Assembly: GCF_003144405.1 (NCBI RefSeq)
Contig: NZ_PENW01000026.1
Span: forward strand, 124,001 to 188,000
Source: Proteus cibi
Lineage (GTDB): Bacteria; Pseudomonadota; Gammaproteobacteria; Enterobacterales; Enterobacteriaceae
DNA length: 64,000 bases
Direction: 5' to 3'
Under the pieces are notes generated by a model, which was given only the letters and a program-made list of their open reading frames with translations, did not search any database and had not been told where the DNA came from. The translations under genes were made by a program, and so were the position numbers. This document shows, in pieces, positions 10,414 to 21,012 of this stretch. Each line of letters begins with the position of its first letter. Within the stretch, counting starts at the first letter, position 1.

Positions 10414-10694
10414 AGTAATAACTCATTAAGACGAATAAGAATCAATTGCATTTTAACTGTTTTTTTAAAGAAATAATTAATTTTTTATGAAGTTTAATCC
10501 CATTGAAGTGATAGCACTTTTACTCTTCAAATAATGTATCAGGGTAGCATTATTATAACTGGCATGATCAATTTTTTCTCAGCACGTTGCTGATTTTGAA
10601 GTATTGTTTATGGAATAGCACGATAATCTGAGTAACATACCTACGTTTTACTTGTCTTAAACTGATAATACATTGAAAAAATAAGAAGGCTATG

Positions 10695-11606
10695 ATGAGA
10701 AAACTGCGTATTGGTATAGTTGGTTTAGGATCAATTGCACAAAAAGTTTATCTACCTATTTTAACTAAAGCTTCTAAGTGGGAATTTATAGGCGCATTTT
10801 CACCTAATCAGGAAAAAGGGAATATAATTTGCGCCGCTTATCGTATCCCTTTATTCACGAGCTTAAGTGCCTTAGCCCAACAGTGTGATGCGATATTTGT
10901 GCATAGCGCAACTTCAAGTCATTTTGAAGTCATAGAGTATTTATTAAATACAGGTGTACATGTTTATGTTGATAAACCCTTAACAGAACATATTCACCAA
11001 TCTGAGGCTCTGATTGAACTTGCCACTAAGAAAAATAAAAAACTCATGGTGGGTTTTAATCGTCGTTTTGCGCCTTTTTATCACGCCTTGAAACAGAATC
11101 TTACCCACCTTTCCTCTTTAAGAATTGATAAACATCGATGCGATAGTGTCGGCCCTAAAGAAACACGTTTTACCTTGCTTGATGACTATTTACATGTTGT
11201 TGATACAGCGCTTTGGTTAGCAGGTTCAAATGCTGAATTATTGAGTGGTAGTATTATTCAAACAAAAGAAAATACACTGTTTTATGCTGAACACCATTTA
11301 AAAATCAACGATTGCTGGGTAACGACATCAATGCATAGAAAAGCAGGAAGCCAGCAAGAACAAGTTATTGCCGTTGATGAAGATGCCATACATCAAATTA
11401 CAAATATGAATTTATGGCGCAGTGAAAGTAGAAATAGCCTTACTGAAAAACATCCAGGAAATTGGGACCCCATTTTGTTGCAACGAGGTTTTATTGGGGC
11501 GGTGGAACACTTTATTGAATGTGTTACGAATGATACAGAGCCATCGACAAGCGGAGAGCAAGCCATTGTTGCTCAACTCATGATAGAAAAAATGTTAGCT
11601 AACTAA
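10695..11606 (+). CDS. mviM: Gfo/Idh/MocA-family oxidoreductase (MviM/YceM-like)
   Basis: N-terminal Rossmann fold with GIVGLGSIAQ for NAD(P), the family lysine in VHVYVDKPLTE, then the C-terminal substrate domain with LDDYLHVVDTALWL. Very close to E. coli YceM (MviM), which in E. coli sits next to murJ; here it is elsewhere. Substrate not established. Of two adjacent ATGs I chose the second (10695): AAGAAGG at 10683-10689 is 5 nt away, against 2 for the first. About 303 aa. Confidence 0.88.
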   Translation: MRKLRIGIVGLGSIAQKVYLPILTKASKWEFIGAFSPNQEKGNIICAAYRIPLFTSLSALAQQCDAIFVHSATSSHFEVIEYLLNTGVHVYVDKPLTEHIHQSEALIELATKKNKKLMVGFNRRFAPFYHALKQNLTHLSSLRIDKHRCDSVGPKETRFTLLDDYLHVVDTALWLAGSNAELLSGSIIQTKENTLFYAEHHLKINDCWVTTSMHRKAGSQQEQVIAVDEDAIHQITNMNLWRSESRNSLTEKHPGNWDPILLQRGFIGAVEHFIECVTNDTEPSTSGEQAIVAQLMIEKMLAN

Positions 11607-11622
11607 TAAATTCTGGGCATAA

Positions 11623-11658
11623 AAAAACTGAGTTCATTGTAAATTGAACTCAGTTTTT
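11623..11658. terminator. Bidirectional terminator between mviM and der
   Basis: 14-bp stem AAAAACTGAGTTCA / TGAACTCAGTTTTT with an 8-nt loop; it serves both converging genes. Confidence 0.93.
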
Positions 11659-11679
11659 ATTTTTGGACGCTAAATTAAC

Positions 11680-13170
11680 TTATTTAGATTTCTTCAAGTG
11701 TGACATTAAACGCTTACGTTTACGCAACTGAGATTGTGTTAATTTATTTTTCTTATCCGCATAAGGGTTTTCACCCTCTTTAAATTGAATACGGATTGGC
11801 GTACCCATCACTTGCAGAGTACGGCGGAAATAGTTCATCAAATAGCGCTTATAGCTATCAGGTAAATCAGTGACCTGATTACCATGAATAACGACAACAG
11901 GTGGATTATAACCACCGGCGTGTGCATATTTCATTTTTACACGGCGTCCGCGAACAATCGGTGGCTGATGATCATCTTCTGCCATCTTCATGATACGCGT
12001 TAGCATAGAAGTTCCTACGCGACGCGTTGCACAGACATAAGCTTCTTGAATTGATTCAAAAAGATTGCCCACGCCACTACCATGTAATGCAGAAATAAAG
12101 TGAACACGTGCAAAGTCAACAAAGCCTAATTTAAGATCAAGCATTGCTTTTACTTGTTCGCGATCGTCTTGTGTCATGCCATCCCATTTATTGACAGCAA
12201 TGACTAATGAACGACCTGCATTCAAGATATAACCTAATAATGAAAGATCCTGATCTGAAATACCTTCACGGGCATCAATAACCAGCAATGCAACGTTAGC
12301 ATCTTCAATGGCTTGTAATGTTTTGATAACAGAGAATTTTTCTACTGTTTCTTTCACTTTACCACGTTTACGAACACCCGCTGTATCGATAATGATATAT
12401 TCTTTCTCATCACGTTCCATTGGGATATAGATACTGTCACGCGTAGTACCTGGCATATCGTAAACAACCACACGCTCTTCACCAAGCATACGGTTTGTCA
12501 GTGTTGATTTTCCAACATTAGGACGACCAACAATCGCTAATTTTACCGGTAATGTAGAAGGATCAAAGTCATCCTCTTCCTCTTCTAACGCTTGTGCTTC
12601 TTGTTCTGCTTCTAGTGCAGCCCAATAAGCCGCATTTTCTTCTTCTTCAGTCAGCTCTCGCTCTTCTTCCACCACTTTACCCGTAATGGGTAATAGTGCC
12701 TGTTCAATCAATTGAGCAACACCACGACCATGAGACGCAGCGATTGGGAAGATTTCACCTAATCCTAAAGAATAAAAATCAGCGAGTGCAGTATCAATAT
12801 CGATACCGTCAGTTTTATTCGCAACTAAATACGTTTTTTTCTCAACACCACGAAGGTGTTTTGCAATACCTTGGTCTGCTGGCATCAAACCTGCACGAGC
12901 ATCAACTAAAAATAGTACGATGTCGGCTTCTTGAATAGCCTGTAGAGATTGTGATGCCATATGAGTTTCAACACCCTCTTCAGCACCATCAATACCACCG
13001 GTATCAATAATAATAAATTCTTCGCCTTCTAACTCTGCCCGACCATATTTACGGTCACGGGTGAGGCCTGGAAAATCGGCAACTAATGCGTCTCTTGTGC
13101 GTGTTAGTCGATTAAATAACGTGGATTTACCCACGTTAGGGCGCCCTACTAAGGCAATAACGGGTATCAT
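11680..13170 (-). CDS. der: Ribosome-assembly GTPase Der (EngA)
   Basis: Essential GTPase with two tandem G domains and a KH-like C-terminal domain, needed for 50S ribosome maturation. G1 motifs GRPNVGKST appear twice (near residues 9 and 212), with DTGG and DTAG for G3 and NKTD and NKWD for G4. A glutamate-rich linker (about 165-205) separates the G domains. Start: the ATG at 13170 gives [11 protein letters not shown] as in E. coli, and GAGG lies 9 nt upstream; an earlier in-frame start at 13185 is unlikely. 496 aa. Confidence 0.97.
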   Translation of the reverse strand: MIPVIALVGRPNVGKSTLFNRLTRTRDALVADFPGLTRDRKYGRAELEGEEFIIIDTGGIDGAEEGVETHMASQSLQAIQEADIVLFLVDARAGLMPADQGIAKHLRGVEKKTYLVANKTDGIDIDTALADFYSLGLGEIFPIAASHGRGVAQLIEQALLPITGKVVEEERELTEEEENAAYWAALEAEQEAQALEEEEDDFDPSTLPVKLAIVGRPNVGKSTLTNRMLGEERVVVYDMPGTTRDSIYIPMERDEKEYIIIDTAGVRKRGKVKETVEKFSVIKTLQAIEDANVALLVIDAREGISDQDLSLLGYILNAGRSLVIAVNKWDGMTQDDREQVKAMLDLKLGFVDFARVHFISALHGSGVGNLFESIQEAYVCATRRVGTSMLTRIMKMAEDDHQPPIVRGRRVKMKYAHAGGYNPPVVVIHGNQVTDLPDSYKRYLMNYFRRTLQVMGTPIRIQFKEGENPYADKKNKLTQSQLRKRKRLMSHLKKSK

Positions 13171-13235
13171 TTTTTGATGCCTCATAAAAATACAATCACG
13201 AACCTGATTGTATTTTACATGTAATTACTAAAAAG

Positions 13236-13262
13236 ACGAAACGGCTCCTTTAAAGGAGCCGT
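13236..13262 (-). terminator. Terminator after bamB
   Basis: A perfect 22-bp palindrome ACGGCTCC-TTTAAA-GGAGCCGT (13241-13262) is followed on the minus strand by TTTCGTCTTTTT. It separates bamB from der, so der probably has its own promoter in 13171-13235. Confidence 0.88.
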
Positions 13263-13289
13263 AAAATAAATAGATTTGTCAGCAATTAA

Positions 13290-14462
13290 TTACCGACTAT
13301 AAAGATAAAGCTTACCGTCACGAGCTTGGATCATCAGTTTATCTTGCACCGCTTGAGGGCGGCTTAATAAGCCTGAACTATTCACTTGGTTTTGTGCAAT
13401 AAATTTACCGGTGTTGGTATCAATCCAATGGAGATAACCTTCTGCATCACCCACCACTAAATAGCCATCAAAAATAGCCGGAGCAGTTAAATTGCGATGC
13501 AATAAATCTTCTTGTGTCCATAATGTCACACCATCAGATTTACGAACAGATAAAACTCGGTCATTTTGGTCAACGAGGTAAAGATTATCACCCAACAGCA
13601 CCATATCATTGACTGAACCTAATTCGCGTTTCCAAAGAATTTGTCCAGAACGCATATCAAGGCTAACTAAATTACCGTTATATGCCATTGCATAAACCGT
13701 ATTTTCATCAATAATCGGCGTGATATCCACATCATTTAAGCGACTGATTTCAGTAGAGCCTTTAATTTGTGAAATATTTTGTTGCCAAATCAATTGTCCT
13801 TGAGAAAGGACAACCGCACTGACGCGACCATTATCTGCACCAATAATTGCTGCACCGTAAGCGACAGCAGGTGCGGACTCACCACGAAGAGATAATGATG
13901 GGGTGTCTAAGTTAATCGTCCAAGAAATCTCACCACTTAATAAGTCGAGTCCTTGCAACATACCATTGCTAGTATGAATAAGGACTAAACCATCACTAAC
14001 AACAGGTTTTGAAATCGCTTCACCAGCAACATCGGTTTCCCAATCAATCGAGCCATCTTCAGTGTTCAGTGCATATACTTTCGCTTTTTCAGTTCCCACA
14101 AAAACGCGAGTGCCTGAAACAGTTAGCCCACCAGAAAGTAATGCAGACTCATTGGATGAAAGAAAACCAGTTTTAATAGAGAGATCTTGCGACCAAAGTT
14201 CTTTACCCGTTTCTACATCTAATGCTTTAACCAAACCATGGCGATCAGCGACATAAACAACCGCGCCATCCCATGTTGGTGACAAGTGAGAATAGTATTT
14301 GCCAATACCATTTCCAACTGATTTGTCCCAAACGGCTTTAGGTGTAAATTGGCTTTGCACCTCAGGCAATGGAGACATTGTCACATTATCCTGTTCACTA
14401 GAACATCCTGCCAACAAAGCAGATGCTAGTAGACCAACCAGGAGAGTTTTACGCAGTTGCAT
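13290..14462 (-). CDS. bamB: Outer-membrane assembly lipoprotein BamB
   Basis: Periplasmic-facing lipoprotein of the BAM complex that inserts beta-barrel proteins in the outer membrane. 390 aa. Lipobox LLAGC (C19 or C20), followed by Ser, fits outer-membrane sorting. The body shows repeated PQQ-like beta-propeller blades, for example ALDVETGKELW, ALNTEDGSIDWE, SLDMRSGQILWKRE and WIDTNTGKF. It follows yfgM by 14 bp, as in E. coli. Confidence 0.96.
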   Translation of the reverse strand: MQLRKTLLVGLLASALLAGCSSEQDNVTMSPLPEVQSQFTPKAVWDKSVGNGIGKYYSHLSPTWDGAVVYVADRHGLVKALDVETGKELWSQDLSIKTGFLSSNESALLSGGLTVSGTRVFVGTEKAKVYALNTEDGSIDWETDVAGEAISKPVVSDGLVLIHTSNGMLQGLDLLSGEISWTINLDTPSLSLRGESAPAVAYGAAIIGADNGRVSAVVLSQGQLIWQQNISQIKGSTEISRLNDVDITPIIDENTVYAMAYNGNLVSLDMRSGQILWKRELGSVNDMVLLGDNLYLVDQNDRVLSVRKSDGVTLWTQEDLLHRNLTAPAIFDGYLVVGDAEGYLHWIDTNTGKFIAQNQVNSSGLLSRPQAVQDKLMIQARDGKLYLYSR

Positions 14463-14476
14463 GTCTGAAGATCCCT

Positions 14477-15097
14477 TTAATTGGATAAATTATTGAGTTT
14501 AAGTTCAACCAGTGAGCGAATAGCGCCCGCATTTTCATCAGTTAATGCGCTACGATAAGCGGTTGCTGCACCTGCGTTATCGCCTTTTTTCGCTAAGACA
14601 TCACCACGGATATAATTTTTCATTCCATTCCATGCTTTGCCTTTCACTTGCTCTAACGAAACTAAAGCAGCATCTGTTTTATCTAATGCTAATTGTACAC
14701 GAGCTAAACGAAGATTAAGCATATCTGCAAATGCGTCATTTTTTACTTTTGCCACAGCATTAGTTAGATGACGTTCACCACTGACTAAATCATTAGCATC
14801 GATAGCGATTTGGGCTAGCTCTAATGACGCTAAAGCGCCATAAATATCATTTGTTTCAGTAACAAACTTTTCAGCTAATGCAATGTTTTCAGGCGTAGGC
14901 TTAGCAAGTGCCTCACTAACTGTTGCAAAAGCACCTGCACTTTCTTGCAGGCGATTCGTTTGATGTGATTGCCAATATTTCCAACCAAACACACCACCAA
15001 AACCAATCACAGCGGCTAAAACGATCGTTAAACCGTAGTTTTTAAAGAACTGTTTAATTGCATCAACTTGTTCGTTTTCGGTGCTATAAACTTCCAC
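14477..15097 (-). CDS. yfgM: YfgM, SecYEG-associated membrane protein with TPR domain
   Basis: 206 aa. One membrane segment (about 24-43, LTIVLAAVIGFGGVFGWKYW) and a periplasmic TPR-like domain. In E. coli it binds SecYEG with PpiD and takes part in handing over secreted proteins. The start codon is GTG at 15097, giving MEVYSTENEQ like E. coli MEIYENENDQ, with AAGGAGA in place. It lies between hisS and bamB with short gaps, so probably one transcript hisS-yfgM-bamB. Confidence 0.93.
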   Translation of the reverse strand: MEVYSTENEQVDAIKQFFKNYGLTIVLAAVIGFGGVFGWKYWQSHQTNRLQESAGAFATVSEALAKPTPENIALAEKFVTETNDIYGALASLELAQIAIDANDLVSGERHLTNAVAKVKNDAFADMLNLRLARVQLALDKTDAALVSLEQVKGKAWNGMKNYIRGDVLAKKGDNAGAATAYRSALTDENAGAIRSLVELKLNNLSN

Positions 15098-15107
15098 AAG
15101 TCTCTCC

Positions 15108-16391
15108 TTAACCTAATAACAGAGTCAATTGCTGAGCGAGCTCATTACGAGCAACGATTGTTTGTTCCCCTGAGCGCAAATCTTTCACCGCAACAGTGCC
15201 GGCATTAATTTCATCTTCGCCTAAAATCAGAGCAATTTTAGCCCCTTGTTTATCAGCACGCCCTAACTGCTTTTTAAAGTTACCATTACCATGATTCGTC
15301 ATTAAACGTAATGTAGGTAATTGATCACGAATTTCTTCCGCCAGCATTAGTGCTGCGCTTTGGCTCTTTTCACCAAATGAAGCGAGATAAACATCAGCGA
15401 CATTAGTATCTGCAACAAATTCAGGGTTAACCGCTTGAACTAATAAGATCATGCGCTCCATTCCCATAGCAAAACCAACCGCTGGTGTTGGATGTCCACC
15501 AAGTTGTTTCACAAGACCATCATAACGACCACCCGCACACACTGTTCCTTGTGAACCTAATGCGCTAGTTACCCACTCAAAGACAGTACGGTTATAATAG
15601 TCCAAACCACGAACTAAACGCTGATTAACACGGTATGTAATACCAACAGCGTCTAATAAGGCACAAAGACCATCAAAGTGCGCTCTTGATTCGTCATCAA
15701 GATAATCGAAAAGTTCAGGCGCATCATTCAATAAAGTCTGAATTTCTGGATTTTTTGAGTCTAAAACACGTAATGGGTTAGAATACATACGACGTTTGCA
15801 GTCTTCATCTAACTTATCTACATGCTGCTCTAAGAAAGCGACTAACGCTTCACGATATTTAGCGCGTGCTTCTAATGAACCAATAGAGTTAAGCTCTAAT
15901 GTAACGTGTTCTGCAATACCTAACGCTTTCCACCAGCGGGCAGTCAGCATAATTAATTCCGCATCAATATCTGGGCCTTGTAGACCAAAGACTTCTGCAC
16001 CTAGCTGGTGGAATTGACGATAACGACCTTTTTGAGGACGTTCATAACGGAACATTGGTCCTAAATACCATAAACGTTGTTCTTGATTATAAAGTAAACC
16101 ATGCTCGATACCTGCACGAACACAACCTGCTGTATTTTCTGGACGTAATGTCAGACTTTGCGCATCCTCGCCACGATCGGTAAAAGTATACATTTCTTTT
16201 TCAACAACATCGGTCACTTCACCAATTGCTCGCTGAAATAGAGGGGTATGCTCTACGATAGGTGTTCTGATTTCACTAAAGCCGTAACCCGCTAAAATTT
16301 GTTTTAACGTATTTTCAATTTTCTGCCATACACGAGTGTCAGCAGGTAGATAGTCGTTCATACCACGAATGGCTTGGATTTTTTGTGCCAC
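15108..16391 (-). CDS. hisS: Histidyl-tRNA synthetase
   Basis: Class II synthetase charging tRNA-His. 427 aa. Motif 1 near [16 protein letters not shown], motif 2 [23 protein letters not shown], histidine-specific block [17 protein letters not shown], motif 3 [13 protein letters not shown], then an anticodon-binding domain. The start is GTG at 16391, as in E. coli hisS. The first gene of the hisS-yfgM-bamB unit; a terminator separates it from ispG upstream. Confidence 0.97.
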   Translation of the reverse strand: MAQKIQAIRGMNDYLPADTRVWQKIENTLKQILAGYGFSEIRTPIVEHTPLFQRAIGEVTDVVEKEMYTFTDRGEDAQSLTLRPENTAGCVRAGIEHGLLYNQEQRLWYLGPMFRYERPQKGRYRQFHQLGAEVFGLQGPDIDAELIMLTARWWKALGIAEHVTLELNSIGSLEARAKYREALVAFLEQHVDKLDEDCKRRMYSNPLRVLDSKNPEIQTLLNDAPELFDYLDDESRAHFDGLCALLDAVGITYRVNQRLVRGLDYYNRTVFEWVTSALGSQGTVCAGGRYDGLVKQLGGHPTPAVGFAMGMERMILLVQAVNPEFVADTNVADVYLASFGEKSQSAALMLAEEIRDQLPTLRLMTNHGNGNFKKQLGRADKQGAKIALILGEDEINAGTVAVKDLRSGEQTIVARNELAQQLTLLLG

Positions 16392-16474
16392 TTTTCTTCT
16401 CTAATAGTTATTAATTGATTGTTAGGCTGATTATAGAAGCGAAATCAATCAGTATTCAATGTGAAATCAATAGT

Positions 16475-16506
16475 AAAACTGGCTCATTAATCAATGAGCC
16501 AGTTTT
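16475..16506. terminator. Terminator between ispG and hisS
   Basis: 14-bp stem AAAACTGGCTCATT / AATGAGCCAGTTTT with a 4-nt loop. On the minus strand it ends the ispG transcript; hisS promoter elements must lie in 16392-16474. Confidence 0.88.
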
Positions 16507-16513
16507 TTGAGTA

Positions 16514-17635
16514 TTATTTGTCCAATTGATTTATATTTATGCGCATGCTGTCATCAAGCATTGATGCTTTAGCTCGAATTTTCGCTTCTAATAAATCAAT
16601 CATATTAACGTTATCAAGACGCTCTTTTTGTCTTACACCATCTTCATAAAAACCACTGCGTGTTTTAGCACCAGTTACACCTAGCGTTGAAACTTCAGCT
16701 TCACCCGGTCCATTAACAACACAGCCAATAATAGAAACATCCATAGGTGTGATGATGTCTTCCAAACGTTGCTCTAATTCGTTCACTGTTCCGATAACAT
16801 CAAATTCTTGACGAGAACATGTAGGGCAAGCAATAAAGTTAATTCCGCGAGAACGAATACGTAAGGATTTGAGAATATCAAAACCGACTTTAACTTCTTC
16901 AACCGGATCAGCAGCCAATGAGATCCTTAATGTATCGCCAATACCTTCTGAGAGTAAGATCCCAAGACCAATCGCAGATTTAACCGATCCCGCTCTTGCA
17001 CCACCAGCTTCAGTGATCCCAAGATGCAGTGGTTGATCTATTTTTTTCGCTAACAAACGGTAAGAATCAACCGCAAGGAAAACATCAGAGGCTTTCACGC
17101 TGACTTTAAACTGTTCAAAATTCAGTCTATCCAGAATATCCACATGGCGCATTGCTGATTCAACTAACGCTTCGGGTGTCGGCTCACCGTATTTCTCTTG
17201 AATATCTTTTTCAAGTGAACCGCCGTTTACACCAATACGAATAGGAATATTGTTATGACGAGCACAGTCAACAACTTGGCGAATACGCTCTTCACTACCG
17301 ATATTACCCGGATTGATACGCAAACAATCAACACCATATTCAGCGACTTTTAATGCGATACGGTAGTCAAAATGAATATCTGCGACTAAAGGCACATTAA
17401 CTTGTTGCTTGATTAATTTGAATGCTTCCGCAGCATCCATTGTGGGTACAGAAACACGAACAATATCCACCCCAACACGTTCCAGAGATTTTATCTGGCG
17501 AACAGTCGCTTCTACGTCTGTTGTTCGTGTATTCGTCATCGACTGTACCGCGATAGGAGCGCCATCGCCAATAGGTACATTACCGACATAAATTCGTGTC
17601 GATTTACGACGAATAATAGGTGATTCTTTATGCAT
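16514..17635 (-). CDS. ispG: 4-hydroxy-3-methylbut-2-enyl diphosphate synthase (IspG/GcpE)
   Basis: Iron-sulfur enzyme of the MEP isoprenoid pathway, converting MEcPP to HMBPP in the cytoplasm. 373 aa. The N-terminal TIM barrel is followed by the [4Fe-4S] domain with cysteines in [12 protein letters not shown] and [13 protein letters not shown] plus the conserved glutamate. It depends on the isc system, also in this window. It follows rodZ by 47 bp on the same strand. Confidence 0.97.
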   Translation of the reverse strand: MHKESPIIRRKSTRIYVGNVPIGDGAPIAVQSMTNTRTTDVEATVRQIKSLERVGVDIVRVSVPTMDAAEAFKLIKQQVNVPLVADIHFDYRIALKVAEYGVDCLRINPGNIGSEERIRQVVDCARHNNIPIRIGVNGGSLEKDIQEKYGEPTPEALVESAMRHVDILDRLNFEQFKVSVKASDVFLAVDSYRLLAKKIDQPLHLGITEAGGARAGSVKSAIGLGILLSEGIGDTLRISLAADPVEEVKVGFDILKSLRIRSRGINFIACPTCSRQEFDVIGTVNELEQRLEDIITPMDVSIIGCVVNGPGEAEVSTLGVTGAKTRSGFYEDGVRQKERLDNVNMIDLLEAKIRAKASMLDDSMRININQLDK

Positions 17636-17682
17636 TGATTAATTCTCCCATGCTTCCATGCTTGCTCAAATGTGTAGTCAGA

Positions 17683-18651
17683 TTAAGCGCTCGGTACTGT
17701 TATTTTTGCTATTTTCCCAGTAAAACGGCTTAAATCAACAGATTCACCATTAAACTGTAAGCGAGTAACAGAAGGTGCGCCTATTTTTAGTTTATAAGGT
17801 TGCTCACCATCAAATTCCAAACGATCACCCGCTTTCTTAATACCATTAAATAAGACTTTATTTTGAGCATTACGAATTTCTAACCAACATTCACCATCAA
17901 ACATAAGAACCAACTGATTTGCAATGACGGGTGCTTCCGATGAGCTAGATTCTTGTGCCGAATTTGCTCGAGAAGTTGTTGATGTTGTTAGAGGAGATAC
18001 AGGTAATGGAACCGTTCTCACTTCTGTTGGTGCTGGTGACGTCGTTTCAGTCGTTGGTGATGTAGCGACATTATTCGCCTGATTATCAACTAATGGCGAC
18101 GCAGGTACTTGTAAATTATCACCTTCAGATGTTGACGTATTATCTAAGGTTGCTAAAGGAGAATCTATCGTGTTGGTGTTTTCTTGTGGACTATTTTGCT
18201 CTACGTCTTGAGATGCCATAGAGACTAATTCTTGTTGATCAGCCTGATGACCTTGCCACCACCAAACCCCCACAAAAGCAACCATAACAATCAAAATCAC
18301 CCATGTGATTTTCATCAGCCAACCTTCACGTTTTTTATGACGTTTGCCTAATGAGTAGTTTTGTGTGGTTGTCATCCGAATTTGTTTAACAGGAGCTTGT
18401 TGGTCGATAAAACCAAGAATGTCTTTTTCAGGAACGCCGACTAACTTAGCGTAAGAACGCATGTATCCGCGTAAAAATGTTGGTGCAATATCAGAAGAAA
18501 CGGAATCTGTTTCAATGTCACGTACTGTTGATAACTTCAAACAAAGTCGATCAGCAACAGTTTGTTGTGTTAGCCCCACCTTTTCTCGTGCCTGGCGTAA
18601 AAGTTGACCTGCTGTTAATTTCACTTCTTCGGTTTTGTTTTCAGTATTCAT
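17683..18651 (-). CDS. rodZ: Cytoskeletal membrane protein RodZ
   Basis: Links MreB filaments to the inner membrane and the rod-shape wall machinery. 322 aa from the ATG at 18651 (MNTENKT, matching E. coli MNTEAT); a longer frame to 18711 lacks support. An Xre-like helix-turn-helix at about 13-80 binds MreB. The membrane segment is about 112-132 (MKITWVILIVMVAFVGVWWW), then a Ser/Thr/Pro-rich periplasmic linker and a C-terminal beta domain (DUF4115). Probably cotranscribed with rlmN and ispG. Confidence 0.95.
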   Translation of the reverse strand: MNTENKTEEVKLTAGQLLRQAREKVGLTQQTVADRLCLKLSTVRDIETDSVSSDIAPTFLRGYMRSYAKLVGVPEKDILGFIDQQAPVKQIRMTTTQNYSLGKRHKKREGWLMKITWVILIVMVAFVGVWWWQGHQADQQELVSMASQDVEQNSPQENTNTIDSPLATLDNTSTSEGDNLQVPASPLVDNQANNVATSPTTETTSPAPTEVRTVPLPVSPLTTSTTSRANSAQESSSSEAPVIANQLVLMFDGECWLEIRNAQNKVLFNGIKKAGDRLEFDGEQPYKLKIGAPSVTRLQFNGESVDLSRFTGKIAKITVPSA

Positions 18652-18725
18652 TAGCAATCTAGGCACTGTGGCTATTGGATGTTTAACATTGATGAACTCG
18701 CAAAAGCACAAAGTACCTTAACGTA

Positions 18726-19160
18726 TCACCGCGAATTTTTTGATATTTTATTATTACTTTGCTGACAGACCAAATAATCTGGCGGTATATCCTCAATTAA
18801 CACACTATTATTGTTTAATAGTTTTTGTTCACAAAGGAAATTACCATAAAGCCTTAATACATTAACATTTACTGGCTTCGAGTTCATCGCTAATTTGTAA
18901 TAATCTAACGCTTGAATAGAATTTCCCAACAACTGCGATGTTAACGCCATTCCTAAATTCGCATCAGGGTGATTGGGTATCACCGATAACACTTTTTGGA
19001 AATGATATTGCGCTATTTGATATTGTCTTTCAGCTAAATAAGCATCACCTAATTGTAAACGTGTAGACACTGCAACACGTTCTTGATTGGCTGATGATTG
19101 ACAACCGAGTGTCAATAACATCAAGCCAATAGTTATAATTACTGATGATATCCTTATCAT
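18726..19160 (-). CDS. Shortened PilW/PilF-like TPR lipoprotein
   Basis: 144 aa. Signal peptide with lipobox LTLGC, then two to three TPR-like repeats (LGDAYLAERQYQIAQYHFQKVLSVIPNHPDANLGMAL, then LLGNSIQALDYYKLAMNSKPVN). The place between rlmN and rodZ is where Yersinia, Serratia and Pseudomonas carry pilW/pilF, a pilotin-like lipoprotein of about 250 aa for type IV pilus secretin assembly; E. coli lacks it. This copy stops after the first half and ends in a low-complexity tail (NNKISKNSR). The start is the ATG at 19160 with GAGG 9 nt upstream. Functional state unknown. Confidence 0.75.
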   Translation of the reverse strand: MIRISSVIITIGLMLLTLGCQSSANQERVAVSTRLQLGDAYLAERQYQIAQYHFQKVLSVIPNHPDANLGMALTSQLLGNSIQALDYYKLAMNSKPVNVNVLRLYGNFLCEQKLLNNNSVLIEDIPPDYLVCQQSNNKISKNSR

Positions 19161-19248
19161 CGTTTTATTCCTCAAATATATTCGTCCTTGTTCTCTCTAC
19201 ATTGTAATTATGTAATACACTTCACAAAGAAAGAGATATCCAACTGTA

Positions 19249-20430
19249 TCAGACTGCTTTTACTGAAATTAGTTCACCTTGTTGACGTTTTTTCAGTGTG
19301 CGTTTTGTACGGTCAATAACATCACCCGCTAACTGTCCACAAGCCGCATCAATATCATCACCACGGGTTTTACGTACAATCGTCGTAAAGCCATATTCCA
19401 TTAATACTTTAGAGAAACGATCAATACGACTATTAGAACTACGTCCATATGGTGCGCCTGGGAACGGGTTCCATGGAATTAAGTTAATCTTACATGGCGT
19501 GTCTTTTAAAAGTTCAGCTAATTGGTGAGCTTGGTCTGTGCTGTCATTAATATGATCAAGCATGACATACTCAATCGTCACTCGCCCTTGGTTCGCGTTT
19601 GATTTAGCAATATAGCGACGCACACCTTCAAGAAACATTTCAATATTATATTTCTTATTAATTGGAACAATTTCATCACGAATTTCATCAGTTGGTGCAT
19701 GTAATGAAATCGCTAAAGCCACATCAACAGCATCGCCTAATTTATCTAACGCAGGTACAACACCTGATGTAGAAACCGTAACACGGCGTTTAGATAGACC
19801 AAAACCAAAATCATCCATCATGATTTCAAGTGCTGGAATAACATTATTTAAATTCAGTAATGGCTCACCCATTCCCATCATAACGACGTTAGTAATAGGA
19901 CGACGCCCCGTCTCTTTTAATGAGCCAATAATTTTAGCCGCACGCCAAACTTGCCCAATAATTTCAGACACTTTCAAGTTACGGTTAAAACCTTGCTGTG
20001 CCGTTGAACAGAATTTGCACTCTAAAGCACAACCAACTTGAGAAGAAACACATAAGGTTGCACGATCATCTTCTGGGATATACACAGTTTCTACTTGTTG
20101 ATCGCCAACTTTAATTGCCCATTTAATCGTGCCATCTGTTGAACGTTGTTCTTCAGAAACTTCAGGTGCTTTAATTTCAGCAATTTCTTTTAATTTATTG
20201 CGTAACACCTTGTTGATGTCTGTCATTTGATCAAAATCGTCATAACAGTAGTGGTACATCCACTTCATAATTTGGTCAGCACGGAAAGGTTTTTCGCCCA
20301 TAGAGACAAAAAGCTCACGCATCTGTTTACGATTTAAATCTAACAGATTAATTTTAGTTTTTTGATTCACAGTATTTTCTTTAGAAACAGCGACAGAAGC
20401 GCTTGGCGCTGGAGTGGTAGATTGGGTCAT
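19249..20430 (-). CDS. rlmN: Dual-specificity RNA methyltransferase RlmN
   Basis: Radical SAM enzyme that methylates C2 of A2503 in 23S rRNA and A37 in some tRNAs. 393 aa. The cluster cysteines are C134, C138 and C141 in the CALECKFC segment. The mechanistic C-terminal cysteine is in [12 protein letters not shown]. The first 20 or so residues (Ser/Pro/Ala-rich) are longer than in E. coli, though the ATG is well placed. First gene of a probable rlmN-pilW-rodZ-ispG unit. Confidence 0.97.
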   Translation of the reverse strand: MTQSTTPAPSASVAVSKENTVNQKTKINLLDLNRKQMRELFVSMGEKPFRADQIMKWMYHYCYDDFDQMTDINKVLRNKLKEIAEIKAPEVSEEQRSTDGTIKWAIKVGDQQVETVYIPEDDRATLCVSSQVGCALECKFCSTAQQGFNRNLKVSEIIGQVWRAAKIIGSLKETGRRPITNVVMMGMGEPLLNLNNVIPALEIMMDDFGFGLSKRRVTVSTSGVVPALDKLGDAVDVALAISLHAPTDEIRDEIVPINKKYNIEMFLEGVRRYIAKSNANQGRVTIEYVMLDHINDSTDQAHQLAELLKDTPCKINLIPWNPFPGAPYGRSSNSRIDRFSKVLMEYGFTTIVRKTRGDDIDAACGQLAGDVIDRTKRTLKKRQQGELISVKAV

Positions 20431-20511
20431 AACATTGCCTCGTTGTTACACTATGCGGCCTGCATTAGCATGGATGCTAATGGGATACTTATATATTTGT
20501 ATAATTAAATA

Positions 20512-20549
20512 ATAATAAAAAACGCCCTGTTAATTATCAAACAGGGCGT
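20512..20549 (-). terminator. Terminator after ndk
   Basis: 9-bp stem CGCCCTGTT / AACAGGGCG followed on the minus strand by TTTTTTATTATT. Strong intrinsic terminator between ndk and rlmN. Confidence 0.94.
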
Positions 20550-20586
20550 CGCATTGTACTGTTTTTCGCGTAGAGATGCTAATAAA

Positions 20587-21012
20587 TTAGCGCGCGCAAA
20601 CTTCGTTTTCCGTGAAGAAGTATGCGATTTCACGAGCAGCAGAAGCTTCTGAATCTGAGCCATGTACCGCATTTTCAGTAAAGCTATCAGCATAGTCAGC
20701 ACGTAATGTACCCGCTAATGCGTTATCTGGGTTAGTTGCCCCCATCAGGTCACGATGACGTTGAATCGCATTTTCACCTTCTAACACTTGAACCATGATT
20801 GGGCCAGAAGTCATAAATTCAACTAAACCATCAAAGAAAGGACGGCCTTTGTGTTCTTCATAAAAGCCTTCAGCTTGTTCGCGCGTTAAATGTAACATTT
20901 TAGCACCAATGATGCTAAAGCCTGCGCTTTCAAAACGGTGATAGATAGCACCGATAACATTTTTTTTCACTGCGTTTGGTTTAATAATAGAAAATGTGCG
21001 CTGAATAGCCAT
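20587..21012 (-). CDS. ndk: Nucleoside diphosphate kinase
   Basis: Exchanges gamma-phosphate between nucleoside di- and triphosphates via phospho-histidine H117 (NAVHGSDS). 141 aa, family length. ATP-site residues K11 (IIKPNAV) and the [11 protein letters not shown] segment are present. Cytoplasmic. A ribosome site AGAGGT precedes the ATG. A candidate promoter and operator lie within 80 bp upstream. Confidence 0.98.
   Translation of the reverse strand: MAIQRTFSIIKPNAVKKNVIGAIYHRFESAGFSIIGAKMLHLTREQAEGFYEEHKGRPFFDGLVEFMTSGPIMVQVLEGENAIQRHRDLMGATNPDNALAGTLRADYADSFTENAVHGSDSEASAAREIAYFFTENEVCAR

Noticed and set aside
10579-10593. Hairpin TCAGCA-CGT-TGCTGA followed by TTTT before mviM
   Set aside because: No upstream gene on that strand to terminate; short stem; may be chance or part of an mviM control site.
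18652-18711. Upstream extension of rodZ to 18711
   Set aside because: The extra 20 residues are not conserved; MNTEN at 18651 matches E. coli.
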